NCBI GenBank assembly: GCA_010909165.1
Contig: MU008165.1
Coordinates: 1,922,001-1,986,000, forward strand
Source of the DNA: Anthoceros angustus
Lineage: Eukaryota; Streptophyta; Anthocerotopsida; Anthocerotales; Anthocerotaceae
DNA length: 64,000 bases
Direction of reading: 5' to 3'
The notes under the pieces are model-generated. The model had not been told where the DNA came from and searched no databases. It saw only the letters and a program-made list of their open reading frames with translations. Positions 22,175-35,875 of this stretch are shown here, piece by piece. Made by a program: the position numbers and the translations under genes. Numbering within the stretch: the stretch's first letter is position 1; every line of letters starts with the position of its first letter.

Positions 22175-25100
22175 AAGGAGTTTACAGTAGTGGAGTCTAC
22201 GGCAATCGAATTCAAGACAAATGAGAAGGAGCCAATTATAAGTTTGCACCCAATGGGCGGATTCCGCTGAAACGGAGAGAAAAACGGCTCTTTCGCGTAG
22301 TAAAATGGGGCATACTTAACCACTTTTGCAGACTCTTGGAAAAAGTTTCAACAACACATCATTTATTACATAAAAATCTCGGAAAATGAGCTTGGAATGG
22401 TGGTCTTGCACGCACTGAACCTTGACTTAAACTCCTCCATTCTTTGACAGCTGACATTCTACATAACATGATGTTCTTGTTTTTATTAGTCATTTGAAGG
22501 AACAAGCAGATTCCAATGAAAATGGAGAGCAATTGCAACATTAAAGATCTAAATATTCGAGACAGTGAGACGGAACATTCTAAAAGAAAATGAGATTTTC
22601 CTCTAGGATTTGAATGAGCCATAGAGATCAAATATGGTAGTTAGTACCGTTGAATCTGACAATGTCATGAAATTCTATCTTCAAAGTGGAAAAGCTTGGT
22701 GCATTAGAAATGGTGGTGAGAGATAAAGACAATATGGGAAGGTGGATGGCCTACAATCTTGCGATCCACATGCATGGGTCAATCCCATGCTCTGACATCA
22801 TAAAGGAATCTAAGGTAGGATTCTAATGGTACTGTTCGATGGAGCGATGGACGATGGCCAATGCGAAACAAAGTGAGCGAAAAATAGATATGCCTTGAAT
22901 TGAATTGAAGTTGTGATTGAATTGATAATGAAATAATATAATATATAGTGTTAAGAAAATAATTTGATAACGGTATAATTACATGGCTACATGGAGAGTA
23001 ACTATAACTAGATCAACCGTTGGATAATCTCTTATTCTATTTTTACTATATTTATTTTGAGCTATTAAAATCCACTACGCTCAAACTGAGACTTTGGAGC
23101 TTTCGTTTTTGATTCCTTGTAAAATTATAAGGCCAAAAATTGTGAAAGCATTATTGAAAGTTGCACAAGGCCATTGCGGTCAAATTCATGTGCCTCGTTA
23201 TGAACATTGTTCAGGGTTTGTTGCCTTAATGATGCCGAAATTTGAAGTTGCCTCCCGAACTCGTAACTCGACACACTCACTATGGGTTGTCGGATTTGTC
23301 TAATTCGTTGCGGTAATTGCAAGCCCAGGATCGCAGTTACCGCGACGATGACTGCTTACTCTTTGCAGTGACCCATCGGTGCCTTCAGGTCTACTTCCTA
23401 CCACTACGAAGTTGTTCTTCGTTCCATCACTTTTTAGTGAATGTTTGGCAAAATTTCTGACTCCATTAATTCTATCCTTCCATCTTCTGTGTTTCCATTG
23501 CTCCCTCAAATGCATGTAAGATGATTTGCAAACCCGGTTACGTCTTCTCATGACGACTTGGCCAGACGATGATTCTATTCCAATGCAAATTTCAGCACTT
23601 CGAGAAGCGATCCCATGCCTCAAGCCTTTATAGCCCTCCAACTTACTCGTACCGAGACCCCTCCGTTTCGTTCGTATCGAGACAGGTCAACCGAGAAATG
23701 TCAATAGATAATTTGGCAAGGCTACGCATATTGTGGCCCCTATGGGCTGATGACTAGTTGGCTGTGTGTGATACGACACGAAATGAGGCGTCATACGCGT
23801 GGGCAAAATGAATGTCTAGTTTTGGAATTGCTGGCCTCATATTTTGCTTGCTATCTGCGAGCACGGCTAGGAAGCCGATTTTGCTTTGAAATTCAATTGT
23901 TATCTCATTTGTTTGTAGTTACCTGTATACAATTTTTGTATGGATGGTAGAGCACTGCAAGCACTTTCAAATGACGGGTCAGGGCTCTAATTTAGAGCCT
24001 TGTTGTGTGATAACTGCAGTCAATTGTGATTGCGTAAAACAATTGCGGCATTGCTTTTAGAGGCTCTAGTGGAGGTGTCGGTGGTCGGTGCTGGAAGATG
24101 AATTGCTCATTGTGTGGCCTCAAGCAGGTGCTCATACGTTGAAAATTTCAGGATTTGTCATGAAAGATCCAGAACAAAATAATTATTCTTGCATAATTAT
24201 TGGTTCACTAAATTTCCACCGACTCGTGGATGCTTTGGGGTTGAGTAAAGTCTTATTTGGTGTGTGCTATTTCTTGCGGACTTGGATTGTTGCAGGAGTG
24301 AGCACATCCGCTTGGTGGCATGGAGGAGTGCTGTGAAGGCAGCGGGAAGCGGGGTGTCATGTGTGAGTGTGTGATTGTAGATTGTCTACTTAGTGTGCGA
24401 TCTCCCATAGTAGTAACACGACAACAAGAATAATGTAACTCTCGTCACATGAGTTTGTTTAGAGAGAACAGAAAGCATGGATGCAGTTAGCAGAAATTAT
24501 GTGATCATAGCATAAAGTATTCCACAAAGAGAGCGGAGATGTGATCATAGCATACTTTGGGCCATTTTACGTTGTGTTTTTTTTCATTTGGTGACAAAGC
24601 AAAAATCTGCTTTCAATTTGGCAAGCCAAACCACGAGGTGAGCTGTGTGCGCGGGTGCGAACAGAACACATTGCTTTCAAGGGTGGCATCTCGGGCAGAC
24701 ACAACAAACCACGAACCGGAAGGGCCTGCCCTAAAAGCTTTCAAGAAGAAAGCCGGCCCTAAATTTTGAAGAAACCCATCCAAGTGCGTATCCACACCAT
24801 CACGATAGCGATGGGGGCACATGGGCATGAGGTGACACGTAGACGCAGGGCATGAATGCATGAATCGCGTCGGAGATTGGAGGTCTAAATTCAGGAGACC
24901 GTACGGACGGAGTGATGACGCCACGGACAAGTGGGTCCTCTGTGTCGTACGGGGTTCGTTCGCCTTTTAACCCCGGAGTCGGCCAGGCGTGTGGTCCTGA
25001 TTCAACCATTCTGGACAGTTTTAGGTCCTCTGCGTCGGCAACCGCAGACAACGCCAAGCCGCCAGGAGAAAGCAGGGTTTGTGTTTGTCTGTTGCTAGTA

Positions 25101-25458
25101 AATGGCCCAACTAAAGCTTGGGGACAGAATCTCTGAATTGCTTGAATCCGGGTGAATCTGGATCTGAATCTCGTGGTTTGTGCGGCAATCGATACAGCAT
25201 CTGGGAGCGAAGTTTCGCTGCAAACAAGTGGCTAAACTGTCACAAAGGTGGAGACACTTCACGCCTGGACTACGTAAATATCACACTGCTGTGCCTCGAA
25301 TGACGAGGCTAACAACGACAGAGGCTTCACGCCAGGGGCATGCCAGGTTGGAAAGAGAGACGCCGAGGGTGTCACTGCCCATAGCCAAATCACGCCCCGT
25401 TCCGTTCCAGAATGCATTAAAATATCTAATGGTACACATAAGATAAACAGCACGCTCT
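22175..25458. other. Gene-poor stretch between copia element and RED gene
   Basis: AT-rich to about 24500, then mixed. A diverged copy of the 14950-15005 motif lies at 23087-23150. Minus-strand frames such as 23300-23641 have no recognisable domain. The segment 24550-25450 should include the 3' flank of the RED gene. No RNA gene was seen. Confidence 0.45.
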
Positions 25459-28400
25459 TCACATACGCAGGCGTTTCCTGTCGGGAACCTCTTCATCATG
25501 GTCTGCAGCATCGGCGTAGTCACCGCTGCCTGACTTGTCCTTCTTCTTTCTGTCCAGAATCTGGTTGATCTTGTGAAGTTCGTTCGTCAGCTTCTGGTCC
25601 TTGTTCTGCTTCCGAGTCTTCCTTCCGTCCATCATCTTCACTCCGAACTGAAAGGCAGCCTTTGGCATGGCTTCCTTCTGCTCATTGTAGCTTGCCCACT
25701 CCTCCTCCGTTTCGAAGTCCCATCTGTGCATCCGTCCCTTTGCCTGTGCAGGACGTAAGACAGAAATCAGTACACGCTTTCTCTGGTCAATGGGGGAGGC
25801 AGTTCTCACATGCTTTTCAAGGCGAACAGGAAGACCACTCACCCTTCCTCCCATATCCATTTTAGTCAGATCTTCCTCCTCGTCACTGTCCACCACCTCA
25901 CGATTGTACTCCTGGTAGCCAGGATAGCACTCAGAATAGCTTTCGGATATGAAGTTGGGGTCCTTCTCCCTCGCATCCCGCTCCCTACACTGTTGGAGGC
26001 GTTGGTCATCACGCTTGAAGACGGAGCCAAGCCCTCGGTCCTTTTCATCCTGTGTCATAATACGTGCATCTCTGACCGGCAGAGATGCTTGTGCACCACC
26101 TTCACCAGCCTGATACTGGTCACCAAATCCATACTGATCTTGGGGCCAAGGGCCAGGAAATTCAGGCTGCACCGAAGGAAACTCACTGCTCCAGTCCCTC
26201 TGGTAACCGGGATATGAAGCTCCTTGCGCAGAATCATAGCCCTGCAAAAATGGCATAGCTCAAAGCACTTCAAAATGAGACAACCATGGCCCCTGGCAAG
26301 ACAAAAAGGGGCCGAACATACCGGCTGCTGCCATTCCTGGCCTGCAGGTTGTGGCTGAAGTGAAGCCCCAAAAGTAGAAGTACTAAAGTATGACTGTTTT
26401 TCGTTGTCTCGAGGTGACTCTTCCATGTCCTCTGACAAAGGACTGCCTCCCCTACCATTAACAATCAGATGATGCACACCAGCCCCTTGAAAAATGTCGT
26501 CTTCCTCATTCCTTTGCACAGTTGCATCTGCTGTAGCTGGCTGCTGCTCCACTTTACCTCCAGCTGGTACTTGCTTGCTAGTGCGGCCAACATCTCCTTG
26601 CTGGAGTGGCAGTGGTGGTGGTGGCATCGCTTCCTGGTCTTGCAGCTTCCCTGAAACACCATGGATCACCTGCGATAACTTTTTCTGATCGTCCACGAGA
26701 CCACCACCTAAAAGGCAATAGCAGCCAAATCAAGAGCTCTTGAGATTGACATGGCCAATGGACAAACAATGAGGACGCCACACGGAATGCAATAACCAGC
26801 AACGAAGAAAGGAAACACACAAACCTTTACCCTCTTTCTTCTTCTTCTTTAAGACCTAAATCACAATCCACGGCACAAGCCTTTAAAGTCATTCCAAAGA
26901 CTCATGACCACACTTGCAGAGGCAATATTACTCGTTCAATAACGATAGTCTGCACCTTTCCAGATGATCCTAACCGAAGGTAAGCCATAATTTTTGCAAT
27001 ACGTTCAAGTACAGTACCATCAACACCAACAGTGACCGTTTCCTGCAAGCAACCAACACCAGTTAAAACCATGTTCCATTGCAGCAATGGTAATCATTTC
27101 ATCGCTGGACTTGACATCTACCTGTGCTCCAGGGCAATCAGCCTTGCTCCGATACACTGTCGTAGGTAAGTCATGGGAGATGTCTTCATCCTGCAAAGTC
27201 CAATCCAAGTTCTATCTCTGACCAATCCAGAATCAAAATCTGTGCACATGTGCTCTGAAGCCTGACAAGTTCAATGGATATCTTACCATGCTGAAGACAA
27301 AAGCCATCCGTCCAGGGAGGAACATTTCATTTGCCTTGGCCCCTGTTTGAGGTTTCACTATCCATTGGTACACCGTCTGTCAAAGGATATGTCAATTTAC
27401 TGCTAAACTGCATACGCAATCAAGTGAGGTCGATCTAGTAGTGGGCAGCACCTTGGCTATGGACATGCGGAACGTCACCGCTTGATCCTCTTTGAAATGT
27501 CCTCCTCTGAAGTTCAGAGAACAGGTGCCACACTGTAAGAAGAGAAAAAATGACTGAAAGCACCAGAACACTCCACAAAACAGAAAGCTGAAAGATCCAA
27601 ATCCTTCCTACCTCCGTTTCTCCTCTTCCTCTTCATCTGGTTTGTGGTCAATTTCACTGCGGACTTTATGAAGCAATGCGTAATCAAGTCCTTTCACCAG
27701 ATGTGTGTGCTCAACATCACCTGTTCCAATCCAGTGCCAGGCTTGGCGTTAGAGTCTAATCCCTCCAAGCAGCACACGTCACCAACTCTTTCTCAGCCAG
27801 CACAAAGTTAACCTCCGAGAAATTTGCTCTTCTCTATTGAGATCCTGTGAGCATCAGTGGTCCTGCCAGAAGAGGATAAAAAATGACAACCATGTCAGAG
27901 AAAGTGGTCTGTAGCCGAGATCAATCAAAATTGGCCAGATTCAACACCATAGCCTAGAAGCAGCAGAAAAACTGATCCTGAATTTGCTCCCGGTCTGAAA
28001 GCTGCCTTCAGCAGAAGAAACATTTCACTACACGCACCGCAAATTCACACTGCCAGGTGGAGCAACTGCATTGAGAGAGCCGAGCTCAGCTGCAGTGTGG
28101 CTGTAATCTGGATTCTGATCTTCCCTGCGCTCCTTAGCTCGATCTCGATATCTATGCAGGTCCGAATCATCGTTCTTTTCCTCCCTACATCACACAGAAT
28201 GGGTGAGCATACAAAGACAAGACTCCTGGCGTGCAGAAACAAAACCAAACAGACTCACTCACTCTTTCAGCTTATTCCAGTGTCTTTTCTGCTTCTTCTT
28301 CTCTCCATCTCCTTCATCATCATCATTTCGCTTCACCCGGCTGCAAAATCCGTGAATCACCAGTCACGACTCTGTGTGGCAAGGCTCCATCTCGACATAC

Positions 28401-28628
28401 GCCAACTGCACCGTACCTGCGAGGCCGATCTTTCCCGGACTTCTCATCCCCACGGCGAGGGGTCTCCATAACCATGCGTTTGAAGTCGGCATTGGAGAGA
28501 TTCTCCTGCCGCATACCTGCAGCATCCCTAAAGTCCACATCCTCGCTCGTGTCCCTCCTCCCCGGCCGTGGCGGCGGCGGCAACGGATTGCTGGTGGCCG
28601 CCTCCTTGTTCTCCAACGCAATCCCCAT
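25459..28628 (-). CDS. SMU2: RED/IK-family spliceosomal protein (SMU2 type)
   Basis: Predicted 665 aa in 13 exons (upper-lower): 28628-28417, 28340-28263, 28184-28038, 27862-27813, 27720-27612, 27506-27452, 27376-27287, 27190-27122, 27042-26956, 26855-26825, 26707-26322, 26241-25843, 25743-25459. RED (SMU2) is a nuclear spliceosome component that works with SMU1 in splice-site use. Seen in order: LSNADFKRM near the N terminus; charged DDDEGDGEKKKQKRHW; YRDRAKERREDQNPDY; EKSKFLGGDVEHTHLVKGLD; TVYQWIVKPQT with PGRMAFVFSM; a Pro/Gln-rich middle; YPGYQEYNREVVDSDEEEDL; and the most conserved C-terminal block RWDFETEEEWASYNEQKEAM then KAAFQFGVKMMDGRKTRKQN. The frame extends upstream to 28700 without an ATG, so 28628 is the start. 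It lies head-to-head with the ABCC gene about 1 kb away. Confidence 0.95.
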
Positions 28629-29632
28629 CCTTGCAACTCCCAGCTCCGCTCCCTGCCGCTTCTCTTCCTCCGCTAATCGGCCCCGTAACAATGACCTCAA
28701 CGGCCCGTAACAAATTACGGAACAGCGTCCCCGAAATAACGGAACGGAAGCCTTATCTCGGCGTTAACTACGCACTCCAAGCACCTCGAAAGGACCCGGC
28801 ATGGTTCAAACGTGGCTGGGACAATGGTACTGCGTTCCAATACGTGGCGCGCCAGAATTCGCCTTCTCCCAACCGCCGCCACTCAACGCCGGCGATGAAC
28901 ATGCAAGATCGAGCTCGCGAGTATCGCCAGGCTTTCGCCTGATGCAACTTAAACCTGTAGAAAGCGCCACACGAACCAGTATGGTCTGTCGGCCGCTGTT
29001 CAATCTGCGGCGGTGCTCTGGTCGAGGCATCGGGACTCGCATGCTATTTGTCGCGTTTGCTCGGACATTCGGAATCGGAATGTCGCTGCTCTTGCGTCAC
29101 TGATTCCGCGCCTTTGATGTGATTCTGCAAGCCTCGGTAGCGGCTGGAGCTGCGGAGAGGCGCTGCTGGTTTTGTGGAATCCGCAGGCCCTCCCGGTGCA
29201 AATCCCAGGCCCCCCCGCTCTAATTCCGTGTTCTCCCAGCTGCCGCGGCAGCAGATGCGCTCTCTCCCGGCCCGCGGATTTTGAATTAGGAGAATGTTTC
29301 TAAACCCGCCATGCGTTGGCCTGCACTGAGGTACGGCAGGCGGCAGGCCTAGAAAGCATTCTCTGGGTTGGAGAGGGAGCTACAGAGAAGCTTTGTGTGG
29401 ATGTCTGTCTTTGTCATTGCCAGGCGGCAGCTTTTTCCGTGCAATGTGCTGGCAGGATTTTGAGCTTTAGGACGCGGGTCGGCTTTCGAAGGAATTGGCT
29501 GGGGTGAGCGCTGTGGGGTGGAAGGAGTTGGAGGATAGGCGCGGTAATGTTTCATGGTGGAGACGTGTCGGGGCGCAGGCTCGATTGTAAGGAATTCGGA
29601 GAAAGCAGAGTCTTGCAGCAGCGGCTGGAGCA
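28629..29632. promoter_or_regulatory. Shared intergenic region of the divergent RED and ABCC genes
   Basis: About 1 kb between two divergent start codons, so both 5' UTRs and promoters must be here. GC-rich near the RED end, including CT-rich and CCCCCC tracts at about 29190-29230. Short frames across it are not supported as genes. Confidence 0.55.
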
Positions 29633-32600
29633 ATGTGGATGGCCAACAGGATGCATAAGTTGGTGCTGGAGACTGGGGCGCAGCAATTTCTGACGTCGGT
29701 TGTGAACTTCGCGTTCTTGGTGTTGTTCTTGTGTGAGGCTGTGCTTACGCAGTTGAGGTCCCGGAAGGCGCGAGTTGGGCTCGTCAGGGAGCCTGTTAGT
29801 GGGAATGGAGTCGCGAAGGTGGTGCTTCGGCGTGGAGTGTTGTTCAAGGCAGTGTTTGGGTGCTGCCTTGTGCTCGCTGTGGCGAATTTTGCAACCGTTG
29901 CAGCGATCGTGTTTGAGAGGAGTAGTTTGAGATATCCTGATGACGTTTATGGGTTTGCAGTTCAGGGATTGGCGTGGCTGGTAATGAGCATAGTCGCGGA
30001 GAGGACAGCAAGGGCTGGGAAAGGATACTATCCTAGACTGTTACGGGCGTGGTGGATTGTCTCGTGCTCGTTTGCTCTGTTAACTCTCGGGTTTGGCATC
30101 TATGCCCTTGTTGAAAGTCCTGCCAGTTTTGGGATCCGAGATTGTTTGGTCGCGTTGTCAGCTCCTGTGAGTCTTTTCCTTTTCGTGGTCGCTGTTTATG
30201 GCAAGACGGGTGTAGACGTTGTTGAGGATGACTTGCACGAGCCTCTGCTTTCGTCTCCGCGGGACAATGACGTCGAGGATGATAAGGTTACTCCTTACAG
30301 TAGAGCTGGAATTTGGAGTCTGGCTACCATTTCCTGGCTCAATCCTGTTCTTGCAGTGGGGGCTCGTAAACCTCTGGAAGCAGGGGACCTGCCCTTACTG
30401 GCATGTGAGCATCGGGCAAAGACAAATTATCGTCTGCTTCAGGGTGCTTGGAATGAGTTGAAGCTGGAAGCACCTGAATCACGTCCTTCTCTTGTGAAGG
30501 GCATCGTCAGAACCTACTGGAGAAATGCAGCTTGGAATGCTTTGTTCGCGGGAACAAATGCATGTGCAGCCTTTGTTGGTCCCTATCTTATCAGTGACTT
30601 TGTGGAGTTCTTGGGCGGGCAGCAGCGTTTTGCTCACGAAGGCTATGTGCTGGCAGTTGCCTTCTTCGGTGCCAAGTTGGTGGAGTCGTTGACGCAGAGG
30701 CAGTGGTACCTGGGAACAGAGTTTCTGGGACTGCGGGTTCGTTCGGCTGTGACTGGATTTGTCTACTGGAAGGGGTTGCGCTTGTCGAGTGAGTCCAGGC
30801 GAAATTACACAGCTGGCGAGATCATCAACTATATGGCTGTCGACGTCCCTCGAATTGGAGATTTCGCCTGGTATATGCATGACATTTGGATTCTGCCTCT
30901 GCAAATCACTCTCGCACTGGCTATTCTTTACAAAAGCGTTGGTGTAGCCACATTGGCAACATTGGCTGCAACTATCTTTGCTTTGACTGCAACCTCGCCC
31001 ATCGGGAGAATCATTGAGAGGTATCAAGGTCGCTTGATGAAAGCAAAGGATGAGAGGATGAAAGCGACAGCTGAGGCACTACGCAGCATGAGAACGCTCA
31101 AATTACATGCGTGGGAGAATAGATATCTTCAGAAAATAGAGCGGTTAAGGAAAGATGAAGGTGTTTGGCTTGCCAAGAGCTTGTACACCATGTGCTTCAA
31201 CACTTTCATATTCTGGGCTGCTCCCACTTTCGTTTCTGTCTTCACATTTGCTACTTGCATGATCCTTGGTATACCTTTAACTGCAGGCAGAGTCTTGTCA
31301 GCTCTAGCCACCTTCAGGGTTCTGCAGGAACCCTTGAGAAACTTTCCTGATCTTGTGTCAACAATTGCACAGACCAAAGTTTCGTTGAGCCGTATTTGGC
31401 ATTTTCTTCAGGAGCCTGAGATTCGGTCTGATGCCGTCACCAAGCTTTCCACGGACTCTGGAATTGGAGAAAGCCTGGGCCCTAGTATGGCAATTGAAGT
31501 CGACGGAGGAATATTCAGCTGGGACACGTCTCTGGATATGCCTACCCTTCGCCAGGTGGATTTGCAGATTAAGACAGGAGAACGGGTAGCTGTATGTGGA
31601 ATTGTTGGCTCGGGAAAGTCGAGTTTGTTATCATGCTTTCTTGGTGAGATTCCAAAGATATCTGGCACTGTAAGATCACTATTCCTTTTCCACTTCTTCC
31701 ACGTTCGTGTGACAGGTAACTGGCGGTAGGAGTGCCTGCATTCTGTAAAGTGCTGTTCAAAATTACTTTTACCATTTTATTGAAATTAAGTGAGTGTGTG
31801 CAGGTGCGTGTGAAAGGAAGGACAGCTTATGTTGCTCAGACGCCCTGGATACAAAGTGGATCGGTTCAGGATAACATTCTTTTTGGAAGTCTGATGGACC
31901 GTGCCAAATATGAAAGAGTTTTGGAGGTATGCCAATTGAAGAAAGACTTGGAGCTCTTCACTCATGGTGATAAAACAGAGATTGGTGAGCGTGGTATTAA
32001 TCTGAGTGGAGGGCAAAAGCAACGTATTCAACTTGCACGTGCAGTGTATCAAGACGCAGATATCTACATTTTGGACGATCCCTTCAGTGCTTTGGATGCT
32101 CAAACGAGTAGCCAAATTTTTCAGGTGTGCACATTTTGGAATGACCCTCTTAATGCTTCGATGCCCAATGATCTTCCTTCCTTGCTGTTAGTGAAATGGC
32201 TGACAATGCTTTCTCACTTTGGGTGCAGGAGTGCATTCTCCAAGAGCTGGGCCCGAAGACTGTCGTATTCATCACTCACCAGGTGGATTTTTTGCCCGTT
32301 GCTGACCACATCCTGGTAAGGAACCTACTTCTGGTAGGGTTGTCCTCCACTGTGGTTCATGACACTGGTTGATCTGTACTGCTGTGATGGAGAAGTCCTA
32401 GTTCCTTTCGGCATGATGTGCATTTCGACATCGTTTGCAAGTGGTTTCAGAGAATGTGGTACTGGTGAACTCTGTCTGAATGCTTGTAGTAGCTTTGTAT
32501 CAACAGGTGCTACGTGATGGAGAAATAGTTGAGCGTGGGAAGTATGATGAGCTCTTGCAAGCAGGAACGGACTTCACCAGCTTGGTGAGTGCGCATACGG

Positions 32601-35384
32601 AGGCTGTTGATGCCATGGAATCTCAGGCTAAGGAGGATGAAGATGAGGAAGAGGAAGAGGAAGAGGAAGAGGAGCTGCTTGTAGAAGATTGCATCACTAC
32701 AATCACAGAGAACGGTCATGAAATCGAAAACTCTCCATGTATCTCTGATGATGTTCATAAGGAGAAGCCTGCAGCCGAGACTATTGATGAGAAGAAAAAG
32801 AGGAAAAAGCTAAAGAAGAAAGGGAAGGGCAAGAAGCAGCTTGTGCAAGAAGAGGAAAGAGCTCGGGGCAATGTCAGCAGGCATGTCTATACATCCTACC
32901 TGACAGCCGTTTACGGTGGAGCACTTGTTCCGTTGGTCTTATTGGCTATGATCATGTTCCAGGTGCTGCAAATAGCTGGTAACTGGTGGATGGCATGGGC
33001 GACGCCCACTACAGTAGACGAGAAAGCCAAGATCAGTAATGGTACCCTTATAGGCATCTATACAGCACTGGCATTTGGAAGTGCATTTTTTGTTTTCGTA
33101 AGGGCCGCACTGGTTGCCACAGTTGGTCTGCTCACGGCCAATAAAATGTTCTATACTATGATCGGATCCATCTTTCGAGCACCCATGTCCTTCTTTGATT
33201 CCACACCAACCGGCCGCATCCTCAATAGGGTACGCCCTGCACTACCGTGACTAGGATTGTCTTGGCTCCTGCGGCATGTTGTCAGGATTACTCTCCTAAA
33301 CTTCCTCGTGTCTTCTTTGCTGATGTTGTGGACTGTCTATGAAAGTGCAGGCTTCAACAGACCAAAGCGCATTGGACTTGGAAGTCCATGCTAAGTTTCG
33401 GGCATTTGGATCCATGACGGTCCAACTTTTTGCTATCATATGTGTGATGGCCCAAGTGTCATGGGTGGTTATACTTCTTTTCACACCAGTCATCGGACTA
33501 TGCATACTCATACAGGTTCTTCCCCTGTTAAGCTCCTTTCAAATTTTCGCTTAGTTCATGTGAACTAAGCGAAGCGAAAATTCCTGAAGACTTAGATGCC
33601 AAGCAGTGATGAAAGTGACTCTTGGAATCGCTGATCCACTTTAGATATTTGTTTGATGCAGCGATATTATATTTCCTCGGCCAGAGAATTAGCTCGGCTT
33701 GTCGGCATACAAAAGTCTCCAACAATTCATCACTATGGGGAATCTATTGCTGGAGCAGCAACTATACGAGGATTTTCTCAAGACCAGCGATTTATGGCAA
33801 CAAATCTCAAGCTACTCGATACTTATGCCCAGCCCTTGTTCCATAATTTTGCAGCCATAGAGTGGCTGATTTTCCGAATGGAGCTGTTGTCTGTCCTGAT
33901 TTTCGCAATTATGTTGTTGCTGGTGGTCAGCTTTCCCAACTCGGTTGATCCCAGTGAGTGTCTACATACAACGCAGAGTGGAGCTTGAGGATGGAGATGT
34001 TGGTTACAGTTGATCTACAATTGAGGTCGGTTGTCTGCAGGCATGGCTGGACTTGCAGTTACCTATGGCCTTCAACTTAATTCCAGGCTGTCCAAGTGGG
34101 TGTGGGAGCTTTGTAACTTGGAGAACAAAGTTATTGCAGTTGAGAGAATTCAACAGTACAGCAATCTCCCGAGTGAAGCCCCTGCCATCATTGAAAACAA
34201 TCGGCCTCCTAAGGATTGGCCAATTCAAGGAATAGTGGATCTTAGAAACTTGCAGGTCAAGAAGGCAGCCATCACAAAGAACAGTGAAGAAATGTCTGTT
34301 ATAGTTTCCTTTTCGTCCTTTAACTAACGTCTCACTTCGATCTTGCAGGTGCGCTACAATGCACACGCGCCTTTAGTTCTGCATGGAGTATCCTGTACGT
34401 TTCCTGCTCGGAGTAGGATCGGAATTGTTGGCCGCACTGGATGTGGCAAATCAACACTTATCCAGGCCCTCTTCCGCATGGTCGAACCAGCTGGTGGGGA
34501 GATTTTAATAGATAGCCTGAATATCTCCAGCATTGGTCTCCATGATCTGCGTTCCAGGTTGAGCATCATTCCACAGGATCCTTTGCTATTCGAAGGGACA
34601 GTACGGGGCAATTTGGATCCCCTTGAAGACTATTCTGATGCAGAAATCTGGGAGGTCAGTGTGGTCACACCTCTATAGTTGCCTTCCATCCAGTTTGGAC
34701 ATCTGGTATTATCTCATAACAAATTCTGCATCTCCTGCAGGCTCTGGATAAGTGTCAGCTAGGAGGGATCGTTCGTGCCAAAGACGAAAAGCTGGATGCT
34801 CCAGGTACACACAGTGCAGGATGCAGTGTCTGTTGTCCGAGTGTCTCGAGGATGTGCATCCACTGTGAATTCTTCTGATTTCGTTTGTCATGCCTTGCCT
34901 TGCAGTGTCTGAGAATGGTGAAAACTGGAGTGTTGGGCAGCGCCAACTTCTTTGTCTGGGCAGAACACTCTTGAAGCGCAGACGGATTTTGGTACTGGAT
35001 GAAGCTACAGCGTCAGTGGATACATCAACTGACAGTGTGATGCAGCGGACAATCCGAGAAGAGTTTGTGGACTGCACTGTGATAACTGTGGCGCATCGAA
35101 TTCCCACCGTCATCGACAGTGACTTAGTGTTGGTCCTAAGTGATGGTATTTCACTGGAGTGGATGTTAACCTGCCAGTGGCCAGGGGATTTATTACTTCA
35201 GTTTAACTCCTCCTAACTATTGTTTGTCCTTGTGCACGCAGGAAGAGTGGCTGATTTTGACACACCGGCCAAACTTCTAGAGAACAAGTCATCGATGTTG
35301 TCTTTGCTCGTTAATGAATATTGTGCAAGAGCCGCAAACTTGTGCGACCTGGCAGCCAGCGGCCGTTCTGAAAATCGACTCTAG
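29633..35384 (+). CDS. ABCC: ABC transporter subfamily C (MRP type), full length
   Basis: Predicted 1530 aa in 11 exons: 29633-31669, 31804-32124, 32229-32315, 32507-33229, 33351-33515, 33662-33953, 34041-34255, 34349-34654, 34741-34804, 34906-35145, 35242-35384. Layout is TMD0, TMD1, NBD1, TMD2, NBD2, usual for plant ABCC exporters of glutathione conjugates and other organic anions at vacuolar or plasma membrane. NBD1 has GIVGSGKSS (about 657), LSGGQ (about 746) and [14 protein letters not shown]2 has GRTGCGKST (about 1306), WSVGQRQ in place of LSGGQ (common in plant ABCCs), [12 protein letters not shown] and a weak H-loop AHRIPTVID. The linker after NBD1 carries a run of acidic residues ([14 protein letters not shown]) followed by a basic tract ([15 protein letters not shown]), probably regulatory or disordered. 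Substrate cannot be read from sequence. Confidence 0.96.
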
Positions 35385-35875
35385 CTAAAATTGACCTGCA
35401 TAACAGCTCGAGTTGGGATTGGCTACAGTGCATAACGACCGTCTGTCGAAGGTAAGCTGGACTCCACCCCGTTCAAGCGTTCAAGCTGAGTAATTTCACG
35501 GGTGGAGATGTTATGTAACTGAAGTTGCGTCTCTTGCCAGATTACCGAGGAGACTGCACCACCTCTCTGAGACTATACGAGGGGACAGAAATGTGTAGTG
35601 CCCACTCTGGTTCTAATCCGGAGCTCCTTTTTATAGCTCTCTAGTATAGACTAGTGAGATATGGGGATACCACAGCAGATCCCCATTAGGTGACCCAAAA
35701 CGGTCATTGGCTACATTCACTGTTCCAAGTTGTGGGCATTGTACAGAATAGCTGAGGCCGCCAAGTTTGCTTCCTAGTTCTCAGCCAGGAAATAAACCAA
35801 CAGTGCTAGTCTCTCAGAGGCAGATACAGGTAATACATCTCCCCCATGCCATCAGACTAAAATTAGAAATGCACA
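35385..35875. other. Convergent intergenic region, ABCC and ARM gene 3' ends
   Basis: The two neighbouring genes converge here, so it should hold both 3' UTRs. No further gene, repeat or RNA was recognised. Confidence 0.5.

Noticed and set aside
28045-28710. Plus-strand frames up to 159 codons
   Set aside because: Antisense to RED exons 1-3, which have family support.
34990-35140. Possible loss of ABC signature in NBD2 (SVGQ instead of SGGQ)
   Set aside because: This replacement is usual in plant ABCC second domains, so it is not evidence of inactivation.
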